DNA of 64,000 bases from Bradyrhizobium barranii subsp. apii (lineage in GTDB: Bacteria > Pseudomonadota > Alphaproteobacteria > Rhizobiales > Xanthobacteraceae), in the NCBI RefSeq assembly GCF_011516635.5, contig NZ_CP096255.1, forward strand, positions 5,206,501 through 5,270,500, read 5' to 3'. Position numbers and translations under genes: made by a program. Every line of letters begins with the position of its first letter. The stretch's first letter is position 1. This document shows, one piece after another, positions 26,270 through 35,915 of the stretch. The notes below the pieces were generated by a model. The model was not told the DNA's origin, did not search any database, and was given only the letters and a program-made list of their open reading frames with translations.

Positions 26270-26446
26270 ATGGCCGAGACCAACAAGCTTTCTGTCGAAA
26301 AGGCACTCCAGAAGTTGCTTCGCGACGAACCCTTGGAAACGGCGAGCGAGCAACGAGACGAAAAAGCCGAGGCGCTCAGGGAGGAGATCAAGCGCATGCG
26401 CGCGCAGAGATCGCGTCTTGAGCGATCACCCGGCAAGGACAAGTGA
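26270..26446 (+). CDS. Small charged helical protein (58 aa)
   Basis: A 58-residue ORF from ATG 26270 to TGA 26446, 50 nt after the phasin gene. It is rich in Glu, Lys and Arg and probably forms an amphipathic helix (EKALQKLLRDEPLETASEQR). I do not recognise a family. It may be part of the hydrolase-phasin operon. Confidence 0.55.
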   Translation: MAETNKLSVEKALQKLLRDEPLETASEQRDEKAEALREEIKRMRAQRSRLERSPGKDK

Positions 26447-26465
26447 GATCCGGTATCATCGGATG

Positions 26466-26597
26466 ATGCCCCGGTTTTTCGTCGGCATCCTGGCCCGTGT
26501 CGCCAACAGCTGGTCGGTGGCCGTGCTGTTCGAGGTTCTGCGCAAGACGCTCGACAATCTGGCCGATTTCAAAGCGCCCGGCTTCACATGGCCGTAA
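26466..26597 (+). CDS. Possible short ORF of unknown function (43 aa)
   Basis: A 43-residue frame (MPRFFVGILARVANSW...) with no clear ribosome-binding site. It could be a small gene or a remnant. Support is weak. Confidence 0.2.
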   Translation: MPRFFVGILARVANSWSVAVLFEVLRKTLDNLADFKAPGFTWP

Positions 26598-26621
26598 GCC
26601 GAGGAGCGGAGTGGGCGCAGC

Positions 26622-27087
26622 ATGCGTGATATCGCCACATCGGGGCTGGTTGCCGATTTCCTGTTCGGCTTCGGCGCGCTGTTCGCGATCATCAATCCCT
26701 ACGGACTGGCCTTCATCTTCCTCGACAAGACGAGAGGTCTTTCTGAAGACGAGCGCGCGAGCCTTGCGCTGCGGGTTGCCGGATATGCCTTCGTGGTCCT
26801 GCTGGTGTCGCTGTTTCTGGGCAGCCAGATCCTCAACTTCTTCGGCGTGACCATCCCGGCGCTCCGGATTGCCGGCGGCCCCGTAGTCGCAGCGACAGGC
26901 TGGTCCATGCTCCACGCACCCTCGGGCCCGGCCGGACCTCACGAGGTCTCGTCCCCCGATCATGCGACCATGAAGCGCATGGCCTTCTTTCCCCTCACAA
27001 TTCCGCTGACGACCGGGCCGGGAACGATCGCGACAGCCATCGCGATCGGGATTAGCCGCACCAGCAGCCTCGATGCGATGTTCCAGT
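26622..27087 (+). pseudogene. MarC-family membrane protein, N-terminal part, interrupted by IS66
   Basis: The first 155 codons of a MarC-like inner-membrane protein (FGALFAIINPYGLAFIFL, several helices, PLTIPLTTGPGTIATAIAIG). The frame runs into the IS66 left end. Joining base 27087 to 32800 restores the reading frame (...DAMFQ-SSIVSL...) and gives a 249-residue protein, so this gene was intact before the insertion. Confidence 0.9.
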
Positions 27088-27169
27088 GTAAGCGCGAATT
27101 TCTCCGCACCTTTTGCTTTTGAGAGTCCTGATGCATGAGGTGTCCACCAAAATAGGTGGACACCTTGTG

Positions 27170-27628
27170 ATGAGCGACGATGATCAGAAACTGCGGGTCA
27201 GGCTTGTCGGCCGGAACGGTCGCCGGCGCTACGAGGCGGCATCGAAAGAGCGTCTTGTCGCGGCCTGCCTTGAGCCTGGGGTTTCGGTATCGAGGCTTGC
27301 ACTCGAACATGGGGTCAACGCGAACCTCCTTCGGAAGTGGATCAAGAAGCACAGCGCGACCAGGTCGCTGCCGCCGTCCTCACGCCCGGCGTTCATCCCG
27401 GTTCAGCTTGAGGGGAAGTCCGAGCGGGACCTGTCGCGAAAAGACAGCGTGGCGACGGTTGATTTGCCGGCTTACGATGAAGTGCGTGGTTCGGAACCCA
27501 AAGGGACTCCAGCTTTTTGTTCTCCGGCCAAAGTGAGCGTGTCGCTGCCGAATGGCGTGAAGCTCGCGCTGGAATGCGGCGATGTGGATGCATTGACGGC
27601 GATCATCGGAGCGCTGGGCGATGTTTAG
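27170..27628 (+). CDS. tnpA: IS66-family accessory protein TnpA
   Basis: A 152-residue helix-turn-helix protein (EAASKERLVAACLEPGVSVS, then LALEHGVNANLLRKWI) of the first IS66 element. ATG 27170 is used because the sequence upstream is IS end. It overlaps tnpB by 8 nt. Confidence 0.88.
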   Translation: MSDDDQKLRVRLVGRNGRRRYEAASKERLVAACLEPGVSVSRLALEHGVNANLLRKWIKKHSATRSLPPSSRPAFIPVQLEGKSERDLSRKDSVATVDLPAYDEVRGSEPKGTPAFCSPAKVSVSLPNGVKLALECGDVDALTAIIGALGDV

Positions 27629-27974
27629 ACTGGGCGATGACCTGCAGGTCTATCTGCACCGTGAGCCGATCGACTTCCGGGCTGGCATCAACAGCCTTGC
27701 GGTCCTGGTCCAGGAGACGATGGCGCTCGATCCATTCACTCCGGCGGTTTTTGCGTTCTGCAATCGCCGTTGCGACCGGATGAAGCTTCTGTTCTTCGAT
27801 CGGTCCGGCTTTGTACTGGTCCTGAAGCGGCTGACCGAAGACAGGTTCCGATGGCCGCGCCGCCAGGAGGCGATCGTCACGCTGACGACGGAGCAATTGC
27901 ACTGGATCCTTGACGGCATCGATATCGATGCGATGGTCCGCCATCCGGTGCGGCAATATCAGGTTGCCGGCTGA
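27621..27974 (+). CDS. tnpB: IS66-family accessory protein TnpB
   Basis: A 117-residue IS66 Orf2 protein with the family segments PIDFRAGINSLAVLVQE and FCNRRCDRMKLLFFDRSGF. Its precise role in transposition is unknown, although it is needed in IS66-type elements. It overlaps tnpA. Confidence 0.93.
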   Translation: MFRLGDDLQVYLHREPIDFRAGINSLAVLVQETMALDPFTPAVFAFCNRRCDRMKLLFFDRSGFVLVLKRLTEDRFRWPRRQEAIVTLTTEQLHWILDGIDIDAMVRHPVRQYQVAG

Positions 27975-28026
27975 GCTCTCGAGTTGAGCGGTTGACGCGT
28001 CGGTACGGTTCAGATTCAAGAATTCG

Positions 28027-28729
28027 ATGAATCGAACCGGCGATCCGAGTGTTGAAGTGCTGTTGGCACGCATTGCTGCGCTGCAGGCGGAGAACCATCA
28101 ACTCGCCGACCGCGTCGCCAAGCTCGAGGAAGAACTGGCGCTGGCACGCCTGCATCGTTTTGCGCCGCGCAGCGAAAAGCATGTTGATCGTCTCTTCAAT
28201 GAAGCCGAGCAGGCCTCCGATGAGGAGGACGCCGGCAGTGAAACGAACAATATCGCCGAACTTCCGGACACGGGCTTGCCACCCGTCGAAAACACAATGG
28301 GAAAGAAGCGCGGCCGCAAGCCGCTGCCGGGGAACCTACCTCGTGAGCGCGTCGAGTATGACCTGTCCGACGATCAGAAGGCGTGTCCTTGCTGCCGTGG
28401 CCAGATGCATCGCATGGGCGAGGCTGTCACCGAGCAACTTCATATCGAGGTGAAGGCGAAGGTTTTACAGAATGTGCGCTTCAAATATGCGTGCCGCCAT
28501 AGCGATCGCACCGGGATCCACGCCCCTGTCGTGACCGCGCCGATGCCGCCGCAACCATTGCCGGGCAGCGTTGCCACGCCCTCGACGCTGGCGTTCGCGC
28601 TGGTTCACAAATATGTCGATGGCACGCCGCTCTACCGCCTGGCGCAGGCCTTCGAACGTGCAGGTGTTCCTGTCAGCCGCGGCGCTTTGGGCCACTGGGT
28701 GATTGGCTCGAGCGAGAAGCATCTGCATC
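28027..28729 (+). pseudogene. tnpC: IS66 transposase TnpC, N-terminal part, interrupted by nested IS66
   Basis: The first 234 codons of an IS66 DDE transposase: coiled-coil start (ARIAALQAENHQLADRVAKL), zinc-finger-like CPCCRGQMHRMGE and the start of the catalytic region. The frame is cut at 28729. Joining to 31853 restores HLH-RIYDAL and a 523-residue transposase. Confidence 0.93.
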
Positions 28730-28770
28730 GTAAGCGTAGCTCTGCGGCCCTTTTGAATGGCGCTTGACGC

Positions 28771-29373
28771 CTATTTTGTTCGCGTGGCGCGTCGCCGCGG
28801 CTTCCTTGTGTCGGACAACGCGTTGACGGCGGCTTCGAGTGCCTTCCGGTCGACGACGTTGGGATCGAACCGCTCCGGGCCCCAGAGGCGCATGTGTCCG
28901 TGCTCGGGATGGGCGGGGTCGCTGATGGCGGCGAGGTATTCGGCATAGCCTGGCGCACCGCCGACGTCTTCCGGAGGACAACGACCGGCGGCCTCGAGCA
29001 GGAAGGGAAGCCCCTCCGTCGTGGTGTTCTCGAACCATTTTTCGAGCTTGATCACATGGTCCCAGCTGTCGCCGAAGTCATAGAGATAGTGGATCGTCTT
29101 GGCGCCGGTCTCGCGAACGATATCGCACAGCCGCGCTTTGCGGGCATCCATGGGCTGGTGACCGTAATCATTGTCGGGGTCGGGAATCCCCCAATGTGCC
29201 TCACCAGCAAAGAACTCGAAGAGGTGACTGTTCGTCCAGCCGAATGCCTCCTGAAGCGTCAGATGCAGCCGATCAAGGCGCAGGGTGACGGGTACGACAA
29301 GGCGACGCATCACCTCCGGCTTCACATCCTTGAGGGTCACCTTGATCCGGACCGCGGTCGTGTTCAGGCTCAT
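28771..29373 (-). CDS. Plasmid pRiA4b ORF-3-like protein (passenger of the nested IS66)
   Basis: A 200-residue protein with the family features RIKVTLKDVKPEVMRRLVVP, a GDSWDH segment (YLYDFGDSWDHVIKLEKW) and GGAPGYAEYL. Related proteins (IS1096 TnpR/pRiA4b ORF-3) are often found beside transposases; the function is unknown. The start ATG 29373 overlaps the stop of tnpC, so it is translationally coupled to the transposase and lies within the IS ends. Confidence 0.9.
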   Translation of the reverse strand: MSLNTTAVRIKVTLKDVKPEVMRRLVVPVTLRLDRLHLTLQEAFGWTNSHLFEFFAGEAHWGIPDPDNDYGHQPMDARKARLCDIVRETGAKTIHYLYDFGDSWDHVIKLEKWFENTTTEGLPFLLEAAGRCPPEDVGGAPGYAEYLAAISDPAHPEHGHMRLWGPERFDPNVVDRKALEAAVNALSDTRKPRRRATRTK

Positions 29374-30935
29374 GCCGCCAGCCTCGGATCGCGTGTATGC
29401 ATCGTATAGGTCGACGCCCAGGGAAGCAGTTCGTCCAGTCGCGCTGCAGGCCAACCATTGACGAGCTTGGCGAGAACGTCAGCGAGCCAGTGCTCGGCAC
29501 TGACGCCATTGAGCTTACAGGTCTCAATGAGCGAAGCCAGCAATGCCCAATTCCCGGCGCCTTCGTCGCAACCGGCAAAAAGAGAGTTCTTGGCGTTGAG
29601 CTTGATCGGTCGCATCGCACGCTCGACAGCATTCGTGTCCATTTCGATGCGCCCATCATCAAGATAGAGCGTCAGGCCGTCCCAATGACGTAGTGCATAG
29701 CGCAAAGCCTTCGCCGTGTCGCTCTTCTGCGCAAGGTGATCGAGCTTGGCCTCAAACCACTGCTTCAAGGCTGCAACCAGAGGCCGGGTATGCGCTTGTC
29801 GGCCAGCACGGCGCTCGTCCGCAGATCGGCCGCGGAGGGCCTTCTCGACCGCGTAAAGCTGGGCGATGCGCTCAAGAGCCTCGCGGGCAACCGGAGCTGG
29901 CGCAGGCGCAGCCTCCCGCTCGATCTTCACAAACTGGCGCCGCAGATGCGACCAGCAGAAGGCGAGCGTCCCGGACAGGGCGTCCGCACGCGTCTCTCGG
30001 GTCATGGTCTTGTAAGCCTGATAGCCGTCGCAGTGGATGATGCCGCGATAGCCCTCCAGCAGCCGCAAGCCATGAACGGCGCCGCGGCCCGGTGCATAGG
30101 CATAGACTACCCCAGGCGGATCAGGTCCGGCCCAAGGCCTGTCATCGCGTGACAGCGCCCAGAAGTAGCCGGTTTTTGTTCTGCCGCGCCCCGGATCCAG
30201 CACCGGCGCCGGGGTCTCATCGACACAGAGCTTCGAGGAGGCGAGCAGAAGCTGGCGCAGACGATGCCACACGGGCTTCAATTCCTGGGCGGCATAGCCG
30301 ACCCAGAAGGCGAGCGTGGAACGATCCAGCGCTATTCCGTGCGTCGCCAGCATCTGCGCCTGGCGGTAAAGCGGCAAATGCCAGTGATACTTGGCATCGA
30401 TCACATGCGCGACCAGCCGCTCGGTGGGCAATCCTCCCCTGATCAATCGCTCGGGAGCCGCGTGCTGCAGGACGACGCCATGACAGGCGCGGCAGGCCAG
30501 CTTGGGACGGCGGGTGATGATGACGCGATACTGCGCCGGAACGACGTCGAGCCTCTGGCTCTCATCCTGACCAATCTCGAAGAGGTTGCCCTTACAAGAC
30601 GGGCAGCAGCTCTCGGCCGGCATCATAGTCTCGATGACGCGCGGCAAATGCTCCGGCAGCTGACCACGGTTGGCTCTGCGCGCGGCAGCTCTCTTCTCGC
30701 CTGTTTTGGGATTGGCACGATTCTCGGCGGCTTCGAGAGCCGCAACGGCCTGATCGATATCCTCCAGAACAAGCTGCAGCTGATCAGCGTCCAGCTTTTC
30801 CGAGGACCGACCGAACTGCGCATCTTTCGCAAGCTTGAGCAACCGCTCGAGCCGGGCGCAGCGATCCAGCAGAGCCGCGGCAAAGGCACGCAACTCGGCT
30901 GGATCGCTCGGTAGCTCATCAGGCAAATCACTCAT
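29370..30935 (-). CDS. tnpC: IS66-family transposase TnpC (nested element)
   Basis: An intact 521-residue IS66 DDE transposase: N-terminal coiled coil and zinc-finger region (CCPSCKGNLFEIG), catalytic segments CVDETPAPVLDPG, CDGYQAYKTMTRE and the C-terminal NAVERAMRPIKLNAKNSLFAG with the catalytic Glu. It is separate in sequence from the disrupted host tnpC. Confidence 0.95.
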   Translation of the reverse strand: MSDLPDELPSDPAELRAFAAALLDRCARLERLLKLAKDAQFGRSSEKLDADQLQLVLEDIDQAVAALEAAENRANPKTGEKRAAARRANRGQLPEHLPRVIETMMPAESCCPSCKGNLFEIGQDESQRLDVVPAQYRVIITRRPKLACRACHGVVLQHAAPERLIRGGLPTERLVAHVIDAKYHWHLPLYRQAQMLATHGIALDRSTLAFWVGYAAQELKPVWHRLRQLLLASSKLCVDETPAPVLDPGRGRTKTGYFWALSRDDRPWAGPDPPGVVYAYAPGRGAVHGLRLLEGYRGIIHCDGYQAYKTMTRETRADALSGTLAFCWSHLRRQFVKIEREAAPAPAPVAREALERIAQLYAVEKALRGRSADERRAGRQAHTRPLVAALKQWFEAKLDHLAQKSDTAKALRYALRHWDGLTLYLDDGRIEMDTNAVERAMRPIKLNAKNSLFAGCDEGAGNWALLASLIETCKLNGVSAEHWLADVLAKLVNGWPAARLDELLPWASTYTMHTRDPRLAA

Positions 30936-30986
30936 TGGCCCGAGCTTGCCATGCTTCGCGTCACGATGCAGCGATGATTTGCATTT

Positions 30987-31340
30987 TTACGCAAGCGCTT
31001 TCGGCTGCGGGATCCGAGGCGCGTGCATGCGCGTCCAATCCATGCCGGCCAGCAGTGCTGACAGCTGGGCCCCATTCATCCGCATCACACCGGCCACGAT
31101 GGGTGGCCATTTGAAGCCGCTGCCATCGAGCCGCTTCCAGTACATCACAAGGCCGCTGCCATCCCAGACGACGATCTTCACCCGATCGGCGCGCTTCGCA
31201 CGGAACACCACCGCCACGCCCTTCATCGGGTCATGGCCCAGCGTATCCTTCGCCAGCAGCGCCAAGCCCTCTGCACCCTTCCTGAAGTCCACAGGTTGCG
31301 TCGCCACGTAGATCATGAGGCTCGCCGGCATCGTCAGCAT
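30987..31340 (-). CDS. tnpB: IS66-family accessory protein TnpB (nested element)
   Basis: A 117-residue IS66 Orf2 protein (PVDFRKGAEGLALLAKDTLG, VVFRAKRADRVKIVVWDGSG). It overlaps the upstream tnpA by 7 nt and is followed by tnpC after 51 nt. Confidence 0.93.
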   Translation of the reverse strand: MLTMPASLMIYVATQPVDFRKGAEGLALLAKDTLGHDPMKGVAVVFRAKRADRVKIVVWDGSGLVMYWKRLDGSGFKWPPIVAGVMRMNGAQLSALLAGMDWTRMHAPRIPQPKALA

Positions 31341-31756
31341 GAACGTGTCCGTCGCAGCGCAATGAACACATCGCTCAACGCAGCAAGGCCAGGCGCCCCG
31401 CGCACCTCCACGCGCGCGCCCTGGAACTCAACCGTAACAATGGCTGCTTCCGGCGAACCGGAGGGCTCTGCGGCCGCAGGCAACGCTAATTCCGACACCA
31501 CCGGCACGAACGACAGCGTGTCCGCCGACGCCGGCAATACCAACTGGCCCAAACGCGCCCGGCGCCGCCAATCATGCACCTGCTGGGGCCGGCAGCCATG
31601 GCGACGAGCGACGTCTGTTACAACCGCCCCCGGTTCGAGGCTTTCCGCCGCAATCTGCGCCTTCAAATCATCCGGCCAGCGCTTTCGACCTGCGCCAGCG
31701 AACACTTCAATACGCGGTGACAACGGTCGTCTTATGTCGTCAGAATGGTCGTCCAT
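31334..31756 (-). CDS. tnpA: IS66-family accessory protein TnpA (nested element)
   Basis: A 140-residue helix-turn-helix protein (KAQIAAESLEPGAVVTDVAR, then HGCRPQQVHDWRRRAR). The ATG at 31756 is preferred over the upstream start at 31813, which lies close to the IS end. Confidence 0.85.
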   Translation of the reverse strand: MDDHSDDIRRPLSPRIEVFAGAGRKRWPDDLKAQIAAESLEPGAVVTDVARRHGCRPQQVHDWRRRARLGQLVLPASADTLSFVPVVSELALPAAAEPSGSPEAAIVTVEFQGARVEVRGAPGLAALSDVFIALRRTRSC

Positions 31757-31852
31757 TGTGAGCACCCTTCCAGAAGATGACTCTTCTAACGGTGCTCTCA
31801 AGACTCCGCACAAACAATCAGACGGGCCTCGGCGCTACGCTTACTCTGCATC

Positions 31853-32721
31853 GCATCTACGACGCCCTGAAGCTGCGGCTCAGATCACAACCTCTCATCC
31901 ATGGCGACGAGACAACGGTTCAGGTCCTCAAGGAGAAGGACAAACGGGCCACCAGCACATCGTACATGTGGGCTTATCGCAGCGGCAAGGGCAGCCACGA
32001 GCCGATCGTTCTTCTGGATTATCAGCCGGGCCGCGGCCAAATCCACCCGCAAGCCTTCCTCGGCGATTACCGTGGCATTGTAATGAGTGACGGCTATACC
32101 GCATGGCGCACGCTGGAAGGGGCCACCCACATTGGATGCATGGCCCACTCCCGGCGGCGCTTTGTCGATGCCCTCAAAGCCAGGAAGAAGGGCGGCGGTC
32201 CGCCCGAGCAAGCGCTGCGGTTCTTTGAACAGCTCTACCGGGTTGAAAGGCGGGCGTGGGACGGAATACCGGAGAAGGGTGAAACACAGGCCTACTGCAT
32301 TCGCCGCTTCCGCCAGCAACATAGTGTCCCCATCCTCAATGCTCTCAAAGTATGGCTCGATGACATGGCCCCGAAGGTCTTGCCTGACAGCAAGCTCGGC
32401 GACGCCGTATCCTACACCCGAAACCAATGGGAATATCTGACGCGCTACACCGGGGACGGCAGCATGCCGATTGACAACAATCTTCTGGAGCGCGACATCA
32501 GGGTTTTTGCAACTGGCAGGAAGAGTTGGTTGTTCAGCGATACCGTGGACGGAGCCAAGGCCAGTGCCGTCGTCTATAGCCTGATGCTGACCTGCCGCGC
32601 CTCACGTGTCGAGCCGTTAGCGTGGTTGCGCCACGTCCTCACCGAATTGCCTCAGCGCGCCGGCGACGCCGATATTACAGACCTGCTGCCCTTCAACTTC
32701 CACAAAGCCGCCACTGCCTGA
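31853..32721 (+). pseudogene. tnpC: IS66 transposase TnpC, C-terminal part (host element)
   Basis: The C-terminal 289 codons with the catalytic segments HGDETTVQVLKEKD, MSDGYTAWRTLEGA and DNNLLERDIRVFATGRKSWL. It lies after the nested element and continues the frame of the fragment ending at 28729. Confidence 0.93.
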
Positions 32722-32799
32722 ACGGCTCGGTATCGCCCGATACCAGGGCAATCCATCAAAACCGCCGGCGTGCGAAGAAAATCGCGCTTACGTTCCAGT

Positions 32800-33083
32800 C
32801 ATCGATCGTTTCGCTTCTGGTGGCGTTCGCCGTCACCGCGGCGATCTACCATGCCTACCGGAAATCGAGCGCAATGGCGCGCCTGTTCGGCGAGGAGGGC
32901 ACCAGCGTGGTGACGAAACTGTCGGCTTTCCTGCTGCTCTGCATCGGCGTGCAGATCATCCTCACCGGCGTTTCCGAGGTCGCGCGGTCCATATTGGACA
33001 GCGCTCCGCGCGCTATCCAATCGGTGGAAACACGCGGACCGCAACACCAATCGGCCAATGCGACTCCGATGTTGGTCCGGTGA
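32800..33083 (+). pseudogene. MarC-family membrane protein, C-terminal part
   Basis: The C-terminal 94 codons of the interrupted marC-family gene, with two membrane helices (VSLLVAFAVTAAIYHAY and LSAFLLLCIGVQIILTGV). The sequence follows directly on the target duplication 32792-32799. Confidence 0.9.
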
Positions 33084-33705
33084 TGATCAGGTAGAGTCCG
33101 TCTCCATCGGCGTTTGGCGCTCTACCTCGAGCGGTTTGAGCCTTCCAGCCATTCCTCAGGAAAAACCGTCCTCTGAACCCACGGTCAAAAAGCCGCGGTC
33201 AGTGATCTGTCACCGCTCCTCCAAACAACGCTAGCCAAGAAGTTGAACTCATTGCAAATTCTGACGATCCGCGCGGAGCTCGCGTACAATGCTACGGTGA
33301 CGAGCTACGAATGGACCCGCGCAAATTCGGCACTACGCCGATTGGGCGGGCAGGGGACTTCGTCAGGAACGCGGCTAAGCGTGCCGCTATGAGGCTACCT
33401 GATGGGCGAGCTAGCCTGAGTCTTTCAGTCGATTGACGCTCAGATCGTCACCGATAGGCGCGTTGATTGTCGATGTTGCGTGTCTCGCGATCGGAGGCAA
33501 CTGATGGCTCGATCGTCGAGCGGATCAGCATTTGAGTGAGCGCTAGAATAATAGCCCGCTGTCTTGCGGGCCAAAATCGCTCTGTGCGAAGCCCAATGGC
33601 GGTCGGGCGGTCGATTTTTCTGCAATCAGACCTGTGATAATGGGACAGAACTAAGCCGAATGGCAAAAGTCATTTCTAACAAGAGCGCAGCGGCAGGAAT
33701 GTCCC
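33084..33705. other. Gap of about 620 nt without a supported gene
   Basis: Short open frames on the minus strand (33440-33666) have no start signals or recognisable products. GC content falls here compared with the flanks, which fits an acquired or decayed region. Confidence 0.5.
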
Positions 33706-35324
33706 ATGAGCGTCTCCCAACTCACGAAGCGCGTTCGACGCGAGCTGACTTATTTGGACTATCCGGCTCGGGAGTGGACCGTCCCGCGATTTATGGACGG
33801 AGTGCCGGTTCTGGACGTGCTGGTTGTCGGCGCTGGACAGAGCGGACTGGGTATCGCGTTCGGCTTGAGGCTTGAGCGCATAGCAAACTTCAGGATCATC
33901 GATCGTTGCCAGCGCGGTTTCGAAGGACCTTGGCGCAGTTTCGCTCGGATGGAACGGTTGCGGACTCCGAAGGAGGTGACTGGGATTGATTTCGGCGTCC
34001 CGAGTCTAACGGTGCGTGCGTGGTACGAGGAAAAATTTGGGCGGCGAGCATGGGGTCGCATAGATACCGTCCCTCGGGAGGTGTGGCGCTCGTATCTGGA
34101 TTGGTACCGAGACGTCCTGGACCTCCCGGTTGAGAACGAGGTCGAACTAATGTTGATTGAGCCGGCGAATGGCATCTTCCTTGCCCATCTCCGTCGTTCC
34201 GAAGGAATTGAGCGGGTGTATGCAAGAAAGATTATTCTTGCGACAGGCTTTGAGGGAAGTGGAAGGTGGGGCGCTCCTAAGTCTCTGGTCGCCCATTTGT
34301 CGGCAGATCTTTACGCACATTCGGCCGATGATATCGATTTTCGCAAGCTTGCAGGAAAGCGCATTGGTATCCTTGGTGCCGGGGCATCCGCCTTTGACAA
34401 CGCAGCTCTCGCACTTGAGGCGGGCGCCGCGCGAGTAGACCTTTGCTTCCGCCGTTCGGAGATGCCGCGGGTCAACCCACTCACTTGGATGAATTTTGCC
34501 GGTATGTTGGGCCACTTCGGCGATCTGACGGACCTGGACCGCTGGCGGTTCATGCGTCACATTCTTGAGGAGCTTCCGGTCCCATCCCGCCTACACAGGA
34601 CGCTTATTGGCGATGCCGCGAGTTTGAGAATTTCGCCTGGCACCCCGACTGCGGATGGAGTTTCATCGACGAAGCTTGCGGTATTGCAAGGGTTCAAAGC
34701 AGCAATCGTAGATTCGAATTCGACTTCATGATTTTTGCGAGCGGCGTTGAGGCGGATCTCTCGGCGCGTCCCGAGCTCGCCCTATTCTTTGAACAAATAG
34801 CCCTTTGGCGCGACCGCTTCACGCCTCCATCGGGCGAGGAAAGCGAGGCCCTCGCGCGCTATCCCTATTTGGGCCAAGCCTTTGAATTCACGGAGCGGCA
34901 CCGCGGCACTGCTCCGTTTCTGCGAGGGCTACACAACTTTACGTTCGGAGCGATGCTGAGCCATGGAATATCAGGAGCGGCCATCACGGGGATAAAATAT
35001 GGAGTGCGGCGGCTCGTAAATGGCATCGCGCGTGATCTGTTTTGCGAGGAGTCGGCAACTTATTACCGAGATCTGCTGTCATACCAGACGCCTGAGTTGC
35101 GTACCTTGGACAGTGCATTTGTCTGGTTGAGCCAGCTTGGCAGTGACGCCACTGATTTCGAGAGCTTCGCCAATCAGCTGGATCAACGCCAGTTCGCCAC
35201 GCTCCGCGCCTTGTTGCAGCGATCAAGGCCCCACGAGAAATCTCCGACTGTAAGGTCTTCCCGACTCGGTCGCACGAAGCGCACCTCGCGACCGGCGCGG
35301 CTCAAGAACAAAAAGCGGAAGTGA
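33706..35324 (+). pseudogene. FAD/NAD(P)-binding flavoprotein (monooxygenase-like), frameshifted
   Basis: Two overlapping frames form one gene. The first part (33706 onward) has the FAD-binding motif VVGAGQSGLG and an NAD(P)-binding motif GILGAGASAFDNA. From about 34580 the coding potential moves to a second frame, where PTQDAYWRC, NFAWHPDCGWSFIDEACGIA and the segment ending at 35324 (VEADLSARPELALFFEQIAL, YPYLGQAFEFTERH) continue the family. A single-base indel near 34578-34590 explains this. The C-terminus is Lys/Arg-rich. Codon use is more AT-rich than in the core genes. A sequencing error cannot be excluded. Confidence 0.75.
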
Positions 35325-35528
35325 AATAACGACGGCGTGGTAGCGCGATGTCAGTTGCTACCGCTTTCTCTCGCGCTCACCACGAGGGCCCGTGGGTCGG
35401 AAGGCCGATCGAGTATTTCTGGAAGAAATGCCGTTTGACTATAGGTCGATGATATTGGAGAATATTTGTTTCACTGCCTTGCACATATTGATCACGGCCT
35501 AACGACCACCACCATCGGGAGGTAAGCA

Positions 35529-35720
35529 ATGGCCTTCATCGCGTTTACGAAGGTGATCGATTTTACGACATTGACCGCCGAGCAGCGAAGACAACTCAAG
35601 AGCATTCTTGGAAAGCGCGAGAAGCAGCTCAAGAAGGCAATCAAGGATGTCGAGAGCGCCCTTAGCAAACTTGAACGAACAGGTGGCAAGTCCGGAAAGC
35701 GGGCGAAGGGCAGGCGTTGA
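35529..35720 (+). CDS. Small basic coiled-coil-like protein (63 aa)
   Basis: A 63-residue protein with GGGAGG 6 nt before the ATG. It is predominantly helical with many Lys/Arg (LTAEQRRQLKSILGKREKQL) and a basic tail. It could bind nucleic acid. I recognise no family. Confidence 0.6.
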   Translation: MAFIAFTKVIDFTTLTAEQRRQLKSILGKREKQLKKAIKDVESALSKLERTGGKSGKRAKGRR

Positions 35721-35767
35721 TCGGACGCTGATCAATTTACGTCAGGCATGATGTTGAGCGGTGCTGG

Positions 35768-35911
35768 TCAACAGCTGCCACGCTTTGGCTCATCTTTCAT
35801 TCCTGAAACCGATTTCATTCCTGAAACTGAGCGTAGTTCGTCGACGAGATTTCTCGCGTCTGTCAGATCGGGTGTATCCCGACCTTCGGTGAACCAAGTG
35901 TATATAGGCTC
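35768..35911 (-). pseudogene. C-terminal end of the cyclase-ATPase regulator, separated by the IS
   Basis: On the minus strand this continues the cyclase gene: EPIYTWFTEGRDTPDLTDAR then NLVDEL. This is the typical C-terminus of adenylate cyclase/ATPase fusion proteins. Joining position 36851 to 35911 restores an in-frame 1132-residue protein. The last residues contain a duplicated SVSGMK unit. Confidence 0.88.
35795..35830. repeat. 18-nt tandem duplication at the cyclase 3' end
   Basis: Two copies of an 18-nt unit (TTTCATTCCTGAAACCGA and TTTCATTCCTGAAACTGA, one difference) give SVSGMK-SVSGMK near the protein C-terminus. It is probably a replication-slippage duplication. Confidence 0.8.
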
Positions 35912-35915
35912 TAAG

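Larger units (their letters stand above)
28730..31844 (-). mobile_element. Second IS66-family element nested in tnpC of the first, with a passenger gene
   Basis: 3115 bp, ends GTAAGCGTAGCTC (left) and GTAAGCGTAGCGC (right, complement). The 8-bp target duplication TCTGCATC lies at 28722-28729 and 31845-31852. All genes are on the minus strand: tnpA, tnpB, tnpC and a pRiA4b ORF-3-like passenger. The repeats and proteins differ from the host IS66, so it is a different subtype. Confidence 0.95.
27088..32791 (+). mobile_element. IS66-family insertion sequence inserted in the marC-family gene (itself interrupted)
   Basis: Ends with the IS66-type inverted repeat GTAAGCGCGAATTTC (left) and GTAAGCGCGATTTTC (right, complement). 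It is flanked by an 8-bp target duplication GTTCCAGT at 27080-27087 and 32792-32799. It carries tnpA, tnpB and tnpC on the plus strand. tnpC is broken by a second IS66 element. Removing that element and one target copy leaves 2581 bp, a normal IS66 length. Confidence 0.95.
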
